Under the pieces are notes generated by a model. That model made no database searches. It was not told where the DNA came from and saw only the letters and a program-made list of their open reading frames with translations. Both the position numbers and the translations under genes were made by a program. Of a DNA stretch of 11,851 nt, positions 1 through 6,760 are shown in pieces. The stretch's first letter is position 1. Every line of letters begins with the position of its first letter. The DNA is from Betaproteobacteria bacterium (GTDB taxonomy: Bacteria > Pseudomonadota > Gammaproteobacteria > Burkholderiales > Casimicrobiaceae), in NCBI GenBank assembly GCA_013298455.1, contig JAAFHR010000057.1, forward strand, positions 1-11,851, in the 5' to 3' direction.

Positions 1-32
1 TGATCACACATCGAACACATCGAGGGAACCGC

Positions 33-1616
33 ATGTTTTTTACGCAACTCATTCCGGCCGCAGCGCGCCTTGGCCTTTGTGCGGTGCGCCTGTTTGCGCT
101 CGCGGGTTCCCTGATGGCGCTGGGCGTACACGCGGTGTCAGGCGACTTGGATTTGAGCTACTCGGTCGACGGTAAAGCGTCGATCCTGATGGGTAGCTTC
201 GCGGGCGGACGGGTGTCCACTACGCGCTCGGTACTCACTGCGGATCAAAAGTTAGTGATCGCAGGCGAATGCACAACCGGCGGCAACACGACGTTTTGTT
301 TGACTCGGTTTAACAGCAACGGCACGCCCGATAGCACCTTCGGTAGCAGCGGTTTGGCCTCCGGGCCTAGCGCGCAGCTCAACCTCACCAACGTCACAGG
401 CCTTGCAATCGATCCTCGGAATCAGGCGCTGGTAGTGGGCGGCGAATGCAAGCCCGTCGGCGCGGCTAACAAGACGTTTTGTATCGCGCGCTTCACTCAG
501 GGTGGTGCGTTCGACATTTCATACGGCGCACCGGGCGGCAATGCCACGTCGTTTTCTTTTGGCGATGTGAAAAATGGTCGCCTTCGTGTGGGTGCTGACG
601 GAAAAATTCGGATGGCCGCTGGCTGTCCGCGTGGCCCGTCGGCGGCGAATCTGGATATGTGCGTCCTTGCGCTCAACGCCGACGGTTCACCCGATACGGC
701 GTTCACTCGCTCTTCACTGCACTATTTGGCTGTGCCGCAGATTGAAACCGAGCGCGTGGAGAGTGCGGCCGACCTTGAATTCTTAGCCGACGGACGATTG
801 TTTTACGTGGGCTCGTGCCTGAAACGACCTAGCACGACCGTCTACAGCTACATCTGCTACGGCAGCGTCAATCCCGATGGCACCCAAGCAACGGGGCGCG
901 GCAGCTTCTATGCGTCTGACTATGATGACTACCCGTCGCAAGTGCTGCGCTCAGCCGACGGCACACTGCTGATCGCAGGCCAGAGCATCATCACTGCAAA
1001 CGCAACCAATGCTGAGATGCTGACGCGAATTGTTTACAGCGCGGCTACCGGTGCAGCGCTCGACGCTAGTTTTAACCCTGGTGGCGTGCGAGCCGGTGCG
1101 CTTGTTGGCACCTTCGTCACCTCGATTCATCCGGGCTCGCTGGGCTTCACGTTGGCGGCCAATCAAGAGATTTACCAAACGATAGTGACCCACGGCCCAA
1201 GCGGCGGGGCGGGTCCGTTCAATGCCCGCGTTGTAGTGCGCACCAGCGATGGCAGCACACGCGCCACTTGGGGCGGCACCGCCAATGCCAGCTATGACTT
1301 GAGCTACGAAAACATTTTGCTCGATGACGCCGGGCGTGTGTTGCTGAGCGGTCGCTCAAACTATCTCAACACCAGCGGCACCATCAACTTTGCGCGCCTA
1401 CAAAATGAAAGCGCTGCTGGATTCGCGTGCAGCATGGATCTGGATGGCGATGGTAAAGTGCTCGGAACGACCGATGGCGTGTTGCTCGCACGAGCCATGC
1501 TGGGCTTAAAAGGCACCGCGCTCACCACAAACGCCATTGGCGCGGGCGCGACCCGAGTCGATGCCGCAGCGATCATTGCGTTTTTAGTCAATCGCTGCAA
1601 GATGGTCTTGAACTAG
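33..1616 (+). CDS. Exported delta-60 repeat protein with dockerin-like C-terminal tail
   Basis: A 527-residue protein. The start is supported by GAGGGA five bases upstream of the ATG. Residues about 10-35 are hydrophobic and fit a signal peptide or N-terminal anchor. The body carries several degenerate repeats of the delta-60 type, each with a pattern like DGKLVVAG...ARFNxDGxxDxxFG; clear copies lie near residues 66-106, 123-165, 186-225 and 249-285, with weaker ones at 305-350 and 427-457. Such repeats form beta-propeller-like folds in secreted proteins. The C-terminus (residues 469-494) has DLDGDGK followed by TDGVLLARAMLGLKG, which resembles one dockerin/EF-hand calcium loop plus helix; the second half is degenerate. 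Cys residues occur in pairs typical of an exported protein. No enzyme motif is visible and the ligand is unknown. The TAG stop falls within the outer CTAG of the downstream palindrome. The family call is fairly sure; the function is not. Confidence 0.85.
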   Translation: MFFTQLIPAAARLGLCAVRLFALAGSLMALGVHAVSGDLDLSYSVDGKASILMGSFAGGRVSTTRSVLTADQKLVIAGECTTGGNTTFCLTRFNSNGTPDSTFGSSGLASGPSAQLNLTNVTGLAIDPRNQALVVGGECKPVGAANKTFCIARFTQGGAFDISYGAPGGNATSFSFGDVKNGRLRVGADGKIRMAAGCPRGPSAANLDMCVLALNADGSPDTAFTRSSLHYLAVPQIETERVESAADLEFLADGRLFYVGSCLKRPSTTVYSYICYGSVNPDGTQATGRGSFYASDYDDYPSQVLRSADGTLLIAGQSIITANATNAEMLTRIVYSAATGAALDASFNPGGVRAGALVGTFVTSIHPGSLGFTLAANQEIYQTIVTHGPSGGAGPFNARVVVRTSDGSTRATWGGTANASYDLSYENILLDDAGRVLLSGRSNYLNTSGTINFARLQNESAAGFACSMDLDGDGKVLGTTDGVLLARAMLGLKGTALTTNAIGAGATRVDAAAIIAFLVNRCKMVLN

Positions 1617-1775
1617 TGTGGTGTTGCGTTCTTGATGCGACATAAAAACGCGTCTTTTCCGCCGACTCGTCGTTGCAAATGCTCGCAATAGCCAGCTATT
1701 GCTGCGCTTTGCGCCTAGATTCGACGAAAATCCATCGTTTTTATTAGTCGCATCAATTCCGCAACACTACACTAG
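1613..1775. repeat. 163-base imperfect palindrome, MITE-like element
   Basis: Position 1613 onward matches the reverse complement of the sequence ending at 1775. The outer tips read CTAGTGTGGTGTTGCG on the left and CTAGTGTAGTGTTGCG on the reversed right. After a three-base difference both continue TTGATGCGAC and then, with a two-base offset, ATAAAAACG. The middle of each arm is weaker, and the centre is a perfect GCAATAGC-CA-GCTATTGC dyad (1685-1702). The geometric centre of the whole (1694) coincides with this core, so it is one element. CTAG at both ends could be a 4-base target duplication. No ORF or transposase lies inside. It sits between convergent genes and could also end transcription from both sides. 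The structure is seen directly; mobility is inferred. Confidence 0.75.
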
Positions 1776-1811
1776 CGGATTGCGGCAAGCGAGCCCGACG
1801 TAAGGGGCAGG

Positions 1812-1842
1812 GAGCGGCGAAAGCGAGAGCGTTTCGCCGCTC
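1812..1842. terminator. Strong hairpin after the Lys-rich gene, possible terminator
   Basis: GAGCGGCGAAA (1812-1822) pairs perfectly with TTTCGCCGCTC (1832-1842), giving an 11-bp stem and a 9-base loop. It lies 8 bases past the stop of the minus-strand 63-residue gene. Neither strand has a clear T-run directly after the stem, so it is not a textbook intrinsic terminator; it may instead protect the 3' end of the transcript. Confidence 0.5.
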
Positions 1843-1849
1843 AGCTCAA

Positions 1850-2041
1850 TTACTTCTTTTTCTTGGCTGCTGATTTGGCTTTGGAGGCTTGCGATTTCGC
1901 CTTGGTGGCGGCCTTGGCTTTGGCTTGCTTTTTCTCGCTCTTGACTTGGGTGTTGGTCTTTGCTTCGACCGGGGCACTGATCAGTGCGAGTGGCGCGGCA
2001 AATACGGCGGCGCTAGCGACGAGTGTGAGTAGTTTTTTCAT
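1850..2041 (-). CDS. Small exported Lys/Ala-rich protein
   Basis: A 63-residue product starting MKKLLTLVASAAVFAAPLAL, a good Sec signal peptide with likely cleavage after PVEA (about residue 27). The mature part is about 36 residues made almost only of Lys, Ala, Ser, Gln and Thr, ending in KKKK, so it is highly basic and probably disordered. Composition and layout recall small periplasmic acid-shock (Asr-like) proteins and other histone-H1-like basic peptides, but low-complexity similarity is weak proof of homology. No strong Shine-Dalgarno sequence precedes the ATG. TAGAAT on the minus strand at 2093-2098 is a possible -10 box. It is followed by a stable hairpin. The antisense 64-residue frame at 1863-2057 is most likely a shadow. 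The gene is probable because signal peptide and tail form one coherent frame; the role is unknown. Confidence 0.7.
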   Translation of the reverse strand: MKKLLTLVASAAVFAAPLALISAPVEAKTNTQVKSEKKQAKAKAATKAKSQASKAKSAAKKKK

Positions 2042-2100
2042 TGAGATGTCTAAATAGAAGTTTTACAACCGAGCGACGATGCCCGTTTAAAAATTCTATT

Positions 2101-2127
2101 AGGTTGCGACTCACTGTTCGCAAGCCT
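2101..2127 (-). terminator. Possible weak terminator of the hydrolase gene
   Basis: TTGCGA (2104-2109) pairs with TCGCAA (2118-2123), and AGG (2101-2103) can pair with CCT (2125-2127) around a one-base bulge. Reading on the minus strand, the hairpin is followed some bases later by a five-T run. It lies about 35 bases past the hydrolase stop. The gap before the T-run weakens the call. Confidence 0.3.
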
Positions 2128-2160
2128 GTTTCAGACGCTACGAGCCTCGCTTAGTCACCA

Positions 2161-3177
2161 CTAGGCTTCGAGCGCGAACCGCTCCAACAGAATCTTTCGG
2201 TCCACGCCGCGAAGTAGGTCTCGAATGAGCTCCACGCTCTTGGGCATGTCGAGTGGAGCGGAGTGCATTGAACCGCTGGCGCCTTCGATCAACGGCGTGA
2301 CGTTAAATGAGCATACGTTGTCCCACACAGCGTCTTTGTTGGCGAGTCCGCTGCGGCCAAGGCGGCGCGTGCCGAAATGCTTGAGGCCAGCGCTCGCCGC
2401 TAACGTTTGATCCAAACCAGAATGCAAGGCAGAGATTCGGTAGCAGAGGTTCGCCATCAGCGAGCCGTCGCTTTGTTCGGGTTGGTCGTTTTGAAACAGG
2501 TCGTTGTCAACGTCTGCAGCCACCATCACCAACTGATGCACGAGGGTCACGAGCTGCGGACTATTGAGTTTCCGGGCGGCGATCGCGAGCGCCTTTTGCA
2601 CCACGTAATTGCCCATGCTGTGCGCGATCACTGAGACCTTGGCCTTACAAATATCCTGCTGCTTCTGCGTTTCGAGCGTGCCACGGCGCACACTTGAAAC
2701 GGCGGCGGCGCGCTGCATCGCCAGCAGGTGTTCGTGCAACCGAACGAACACATCGGCGAGCTGCGGCGCCGAGGCGCGGGCGTCTTCTCGATCCGAGAGA
2801 TAGGCCGCCACCGAACCATCAGAGGGCCAAGTAAACAGCACGGGAATGCCCAACGAGCTGCGTTTGCTGAACAAGTCAGCGCGTAGCTTGCCGTAGCGCG
2901 TGGCGGCGTCTTGCCATGAATTGTTGTAGCCGTGAACGAATAAGCTCACATGCCGTTGGTCTTCGTTAGAGTCTTGATCGATCTCGGGAAACTGCTGCGC
3001 TTCGGTGAGTAGCGTTCGGCGGAAGTCGTCAAAACTGACTTCATTCCACAAGGCAAAGGTGGCGAGCGCAGCGCCATTCTTTTCACTCACGAAGTAATGC
3101 GTGGTCCGCAAATCCTGCTCGCCGGAGAGCCCGTCGGACTTCACCGCACGGTTGGTAATCATGTAGGCGTTGGGCAT
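2161..3177 (-). CDS. DUF900-type alpha/beta hydrolase (serine esterase-like)
   Basis: A 338-residue protein when started at MPNAYMITNR. That ATG is preceded by AGAAGGAG at ideal spacing, whereas a start ten codons upstream has no such site. The layout fits the DUF900 alpha/beta hydrolase family: FVHGYNNSW near residue 80 (strand and oxyanion region), IAHSMGN near 184-190 giving Ser187 as nucleophile (AHSMG in place of GxSxG), VAADVDND near 219-225 giving Asp222 as likely acid, and MHSAPLDMP near 304-312 giving His305 as catalytic base. No signal peptide or membrane segment is evident, so it is probably cytoplasmic. The family includes uncharacterised esterases and lipases, and the substrate cannot be read from sequence. 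It lies about 150 bases downstream of the diguanylate cyclase on the same strand and probably has its own promoter. Confidence 0.88.
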   Translation of the reverse strand: MPNAYMITNRAVKSDGLSGEQDLRTTHYFVSEKNGAALATFALWNEVSFDDFRRTLLTEAQQFPEIDQDSNEDQRHVSLFVHGYNNSWQDAATRYGKLRADLFSKRSSLGIPVLFTWPSDGSVAAYLSDREDARASAPQLADVFVRLHEHLLAMQRAAAVSSVRRGTLETQKQQDICKAKVSVIAHSMGNYVVQKALAIAARKLNSPQLVTLVHQLVMVAADVDNDLFQNDQPEQSDGSLMANLCYRISALHSGLDQTLAASAGLKHFGTRRLGRSGLANKDAVWDNVCSFNVTPLIEGASGSMHSAPLDMPKSVELIRDLLRGVDRKILLERFALEA

Positions 3178-3326
3178 GGCGAGCTCCTTCTGGTGACCCC
3201 GACACAAGCGGGTTCAGCCGCACAATAATCCATCAAAGCGAGCGATGCAAGGGCTGAAGCGACCTACGGCAGCCGCCCCAGCAAAAACGAAAGCGCGGGC
3301 ATCCAGCGCCCCGAAATTCAGCGCTG

Positions 3327-4706
3327 CTAGGCTAGATCCGACACCACAACCGTATTGCGGCCCTGACGCTTTGCACGATACAGCGCATCGTCGGCGCGCT
3401 CTATCAACGTATCAGCGCTGAGCGCTGCGCCAAGCGGCTCGCAGCTTGCCACCCCTACGCTCAACGTGATGTCCGAAACGTCTGCACTTCCGTCAAGCGC
3501 GTTGAGGCCAAACACCGCTTGCATCAGCTCCCGCGCCACGTGCAATGCGCCCGCCGCATCGGTATGCGGCAGTACGATCGCAAACTCTTCGCCGCCGTAG
3601 CGCGCCACGTAGTCGCCCGGCCGCTTAAGCGCGCCGCGCATCGTGGCGGCAACGTTACGCAAGCACTCGTCGCCCGCGCGATGTCCGAAGCAATCATTGA
3701 TGCGTTTGAAATGATCGATATCGATCATCAAGAGCGATATCGGTGTGCGCTCACGCTGCGCGCGTCGCACATCGCGCAGAAACTGTTCATCGAAGTGGCC
3801 GCGATTAAACACACCCGTGAGCGCGTCATACACCGAGCGCTCAGCGAGCGCGTTGTGGGCAAGCGCAATCTGTCGGTATAGATTCGAGCTCTGCCACGCT
3901 AAAACCCCCAGAAGCGCAGACGACGAGAGCATGCTCAAGCAGCGCGCTGCATACCAACCCAAGCTGTATCTTGCTGTGGCCGCGAGCGTAAGCATCACGT
4001 CCGCTAAATTCGCCAGAACCGCCACAGCAAGCCACGCACTCAACGCATCACGTAGCCGTGTAATCCGAACACAGGCGACCAGCACCAAAACGTTGAGAAG
4101 CACGACGACGACCGACACTGGGGAATGCGCCAAGCGGGTGTAGCTTGCGCCATCGATGAGCGGCGGCAGTCGCCCGCCGTCTGCCACTGCGAGATACGCT
4201 AGCAACGCTGCAATCAATGGTGCAGCGATGATCGCCATCGCGCCGATCTGTGTCTGTCGTCGAGGTGAATACTGCTTGCCTTTACGTTGGCGCACTAAAA
4301 GCGCCCACAACACCCAGAGCACGTAGCCGCCGTGCCATAGCACCCACAACCAGACCGCACTTTGCGGGCTCGCCCCCAGCAACCCGGTTGCTGAAAAAAC
4401 GCCAGGAAACACCAAAATTTGTACGGCGGCCATGACTGCAACAAACAGGGATGCGCCTGAAAGCGCCGCCAAAAACGGCTCGTTGGTGGCGCGAAAGTGA
4501 GTAAACAGCAAATAGGCAGTGAGGTTTTCTGTGATGAAAACTGCCGTCGCGAACATCGGTAAAAACGGCTTGACCTCACCGAGGGGCATGGCCGAATTGG
4601 GCAACAAAACCAAGGTGGCCACAACAATGAGCGCCGCAGCGCCAGCCGCTGCTACGAGCGCTGCACGGTTGGGCGATTCGGTGGTGAGTTGATGGTGTGC
4701 GTTCAA
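3327..4706 (-). CDS. Membrane diguanylate cyclase, MASE4-GGDEF
   Basis: A 459-residue protein that makes cyclic di-GMP from two GTP at the inner membrane. The N-terminal 275 residues contain about eight hydrophobic segments and match the MASE4 sensor layout, including ILVFPGVFSATGLLGA near 97-112 and a WLWVLWHGGY motif near 119-128. The GGDEF domain starts at DALTGVFNR (294-302), has MIDIDHFK near 327-334 with the metal-binding Asp, GGEEF as the active-site signature at 371-375, and RPGD at 362-365, a correctly spaced RxxD inhibitory site. The enzyme therefore looks active and feedback-controlled. The start is uncertain: the frame opens after a stop at about 4755-4757 and the first usable codon is TTG at 4706 with no visible ribosome site; a later start would cut into the first membrane segment. 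The ligand of the sensor is unknown. Confidence 0.92.
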   Translation of the reverse strand: MNAHHQLTTESPNRAALVAAAGAAALIVVATLVLLPNSAMPLGEVKPFLPMFATAVFITENLTAYLLFTHFRATNEPFLAALSGASLFVAVMAAVQILVFPGVFSATGLLGASPQSAVWLWVLWHGGYVLWVLWALLVRQRKGKQYSPRRQTQIGAMAIIAAPLIAALLAYLAVADGGRLPPLIDGASYTRLAHSPVSVVVVLLNVLVLVACVRITRLRDALSAWLAVAVLANLADVMLTLAATARYSLGWYAARCLSMLSSSALLGVLAWQSSNLYRQIALAHNALAERSVYDALTGVFNRGHFDEQFLRDVRRAQRERTPISLLMIDIDHFKRINDCFGHRAGDECLRNVAATMRGALKRPGDYVARYGGEEFAIVLPHTDAAGALHVARELMQAVFGLNALDGSADVSDITLSVGVASCEPLGAALSADTLIERADDALYRAKRQGRNTVVVSDLA

Positions 4707-5051
4707 AATTGTGTTGGAGCGCGTGGCGCGAAGTGTACGTGCTCTGCTCGCTGATTACGGCACACAGATGACGGCGATCGCACCTCCCAAAGCGAAGCAC
4801 GAGCGGCGACCGACGCGATGCGCGGCCACATTTCTATGAGCGAATCATTTCTACGCTTAGCTAATCTGCGCGAGCCACAGTGCAGGCTGCAAAGTCCGGA
4901 CGATGGCATTGGCGAAGCAGATTGTGTCGAGCACTGTGCTGATCCGTATCCCGGTACCTTCGCTTGACACGACGGAATTCAAGGGCATACCATGCGCCGC
5001 ACACACCGTAAGTGTGGCGTAAGAAACATACCAAACATAAGGAGACACATG
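4707..5051. other. Divergent intergenic region, no gene seen
   Basis: About 345 bases between the diguanylate cyclase start and the sugar dehydrogenase start. Short frames here show no motif or ribosome site. It must hold both divergent promoters; only the rightward one is recognisable. A short dyad AGCAC-T-GTGCT (4930-4940) lies 23 bases upstream of that promoter's -35 box and could be an operator. A bulged hairpin, CGCC/GGCG with ACAC/GTGT (4995-5019), would lie in the 5' leader. Confidence 0.5.
4964..4991 (+). promoter_or_regulatory. Likely sigma70 promoter of the dehydrogenase-cytochrome pair
   Basis: A perfect TTGACA -35 box (4964-4969) is followed after 16 bases by CATACC (4986-4991), a weak -10 box. 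Transcription would start near 5000 and give a leader of about 50 bases before the AAGGAG ribosome site at 5039-5044. The poor -10 suggests either modest strength or help from an activator. Confidence 0.5.
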
Positions 5052-6326
5052 ATGAATCGATTTTTATCGAAACAGCTGATTGGCGCCCTTGTTGTAGCCG
5101 GCGCGCTGTCCGCTTTTCCTGCGGCGGCACAACCGGCGGTGCCGGGACTGACGCACACACCCGTGCTAACCAAATTGGATAGCCCATGGGACATGGCATT
5201 CCTACCCAATGGAACCATGTTTTTCACGGAGAAGTGCAATGGTTTGTCGGTGCGACAAGCCAATGGCACGGTGGTGAAGCTCTTGGGAATGAAGGATTCC
5301 AAAGGTTACGCATCGACTGCCAACGATTTGTTTTGCGAAGGACAAGCGGGGATGAGCGGACTGGCCGTTGATCCCAACTACGCGAGCAATCGCTTTATCT
5401 ACGTTTTTTCAGCCTCGAGTTTGACGGCGCCGGGCAGCAATCGAGTGATGCGATTAAAGGTCAACGACAGCGCGACAGCAGTGTCTGATCGCACCGACAT
5501 CGTGACTGATATTCCCTACAAACCGAAGTCGAGTGATCATCCGTTTGGTGGCCCCGGCGCGCACAACGGAGGCCGCGTTCGCTTTAGTCCTGGCGACGGT
5601 TTTCTCTACGTGACCTCGGGTGACACACACAACGGCGTGGTGCCACAAAGCCCCACGCTGATGGGCGGCAAAGTGCTCAGAATTGATCGCGATGGCAAGG
5701 CCGCGCCCGGTAACGGCGCGCCAGCGGGCTTCGATCCACGTGTCTACACCTACGGTCATCGCAATCCTCAAGGCATTGCGTTTAGACCCGGCACGAATCA
5801 GCCCTACACCGCTGAGAACGGCCCGTGGCACAGCGATGAAGTGACGGCACTGGTACCCGGTGGTAATGCAGGTTGGGATCCTCGTCCCAACGTGGGCGGC
5901 CGAGGCGCTTGCCCCGATAACTACTGCGGCTACAGCCCCAATCAAATGGGTGCGATGGACCCGAAAGAGCGTGCTGCGTTTATGCCGATGACCGATCTGA
6001 AAACCTATCCCAACGCGATGAAACCCGCTTGGAATAACGATGGTTTATCGCAAGGCATGTTCTGCGGGGAATTTTTGCGCGGTCCACAATGGAAAGCGTG
6101 GAATGGTCGGATGATCATTGGTTTGGCCGGCATTGGCATTCATGGAACGCCGGTTGGCAACCGGCTTGATGTGCTCGACATCGCAGCCGACGGTTTGTCT
6201 GCGACACGAACGACCGTCAATCTACCCATGCCCGCTGCGCGCTTTCGCTCGCTCGTGCAGGGACCGGATGGCAATCTCTACGTTGCTACTGACGAGGGTT
6301 CGATCTCTCGGCTGACCCCCAACTAA
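5052..6326 (+). CDS. PQQ-dependent sugar/sorbosone dehydrogenase-like protein
   Basis: A 424-residue exported protein of the glucose/sorbosone dehydrogenase six-bladed beta-propeller family. These enzymes oxidise aldoses in the periplasm using pyrroloquinoline quinone (PQQ). Two adjacent ATGs (5049 and 5052) follow AAGGAG; the second has the better spacing. Residues 1-27 form a signal peptide ending in FPAAAQ. SPWDMAFLPNG (44-54) begins the first blade, HNGGRVRFSPGDGFLY (171-186) carries the His that acts as base in this family, and GHRNPQGIAF (235-244) carries the conserved PQQ-side Arg237. ENGPWHSDEV and GGNAGWDPR also fit. Cys62, Cys95, Cys287, Cys292 and Cys338 could form disulfides. The closest named subgroup from memory is L-sorbosone dehydrogenase; the actual substrate is unknown. 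The downstream cytochrome is a plausible electron acceptor. No PQQ synthesis genes are in the window. Confidence 0.9.
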   Translation: MNRFLSKQLIGALVVAGALSAFPAAAQPAVPGLTHTPVLTKLDSPWDMAFLPNGTMFFTEKCNGLSVRQANGTVVKLLGMKDSKGYASTANDLFCEGQAGMSGLAVDPNYASNRFIYVFSASSLTAPGSNRVMRLKVNDSATAVSDRTDIVTDIPYKPKSSDHPFGGPGAHNGGRVRFSPGDGFLYVTSGDTHNGVVPQSPTLMGGKVLRIDRDGKAAPGNGAPAGFDPRVYTYGHRNPQGIAFRPGTNQPYTAENGPWHSDEVTALVPGGNAGWDPRPNVGGRGACPDNYCGYSPNQMGAMDPKERAAFMPMTDLKTYPNAMKPAWNNDGLSQGMFCGEFLRGPQWKAWNGRMIIGLAGIGIHGTPVGNRLDVLDIAADGLSATRTTVNLPMPAARFRSLVQGPDGNLYVATDEGSISRLTPN

Positions 6327-6358
6327 GTCACGACGGTTCGTCGTTGCATCCGTCACGC

Positions 6359-6382
6359 GCAGGCGGCCTTCGGGTCGCCTGC
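6359..6382 (+). other. UUCG-tetraloop hairpin between dehydrogenase and cytochrome genes
   Basis: GCAGGCG (6359-6365) pairs with CGCCTGC (6376-6382); the inner G-T and two C-G pairs close a TTCG loop with the very stable C(UUCG)G geometry. The stem is 10 bp. No T-run follows, so it is more likely an mRNA processing or stability element, or a partial terminator tuning the cytochrome, than a full stop. Confidence 0.65.
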
Positions 6383-6401
6383 ACTACTTCGGGAAACTTA
6401 C

Positions 6402-6719
6402 ATGAAGAAACTTATCCTTTGCCTCACCGCAATGTGCGTATGGCTGCCCACTAGCAGTGCTTTTGCGCAAGACGACGACGAGCTCTACAAAACTAAAAAC
6501 TGTTTCGCCTGCCACCGCATTGATCGACACTACCACGCGCCTACCTTCAAAAGCATCGCCGCCAAATACGCCGATGAGAAGGGTGCCGACGTCAAGCTCG
6601 TGAAGAAAATTCTCGAGGGCGGTTCCGGCGTTTGGGGGCCCGCGCCCATGCCGCCGCAACCGCAGGTGACAGAGGCCGAAGCATTGCGTTTGGCACGGTG
6701 GATATTGCAGATCAAGTGA
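6402..6719 (+). CDS. Small c-type cytochrome, c551-like
   Basis: A 105-residue protein with a signal peptide (residues 1-22, ending SSAFA) and about 83 mature residues, the usual size of class I cytochrome c551/c552. CFACH (34-38) is the haem-binding CxxCH. GVWGPAPMPP (76-85) is the characteristic c551 segment and supplies Met83 as sixth haem ligand; EALRLARWIL near the C-terminus is the closing helix. Haem would be attached in the periplasm. GGGA (6391-6394) is an acceptable ribosome site. It lies 75 bases after the sugar dehydrogenase on the same strand with only a hairpin between, so co-transcription and electron transfer from the PQQ enzyme are likely, though inferred. Confidence 0.92.
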   Translation: MKKLILCLTAMCVWLPTSSAFAQDDDELYKTKNCFACHRIDRHYHAPTFKSIAAKYADEKGADVKLVKKILEGGSGVWGPAPMPPQPQVTEAEALRLARWILQIK

Positions 6720-6729
6720 GCGTTGTGCC

Positions 6730-6760
6730 CGCGAACCGAACGGTTCATGCCCGTTTCGCG
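6730..6760. terminator. Nested small dyads between convergent genes, weak terminator candidate
   Basis: GAACCG-AA-CGGTTC (6733-6746) is perfect, and an outer CGCGAA (6730-6735) can alternatively pair with TTCGCG (6755-6760). The region lies between the convergent cytochrome and methyltransferase genes and overlaps the stop of the latter. There is no T-run. Confidence 0.25.

Noticed and set aside
3305..3325. AGCGC/GCGCT dyad after the diguanylate cyclase as a terminator
   Set aside because: Only five pairs with an 11-base loop and no T-run directly following on the minus strand.
4857..5302. Several minus-strand frames of 63-112 residues upstream of and over the dehydrogenase start
   Set aside because: They overlap one another in different frames, lack ribosome sites and cross the recognised promoter and signal-peptide region.
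5454..5945. 163-residue minus-strand frame inside the sugar dehydrogenase
   Set aside because: It lies wholly antisense to a well-supported gene, has a His/Arg/Ala-rich composition typical of shadow frames and shows no motif.
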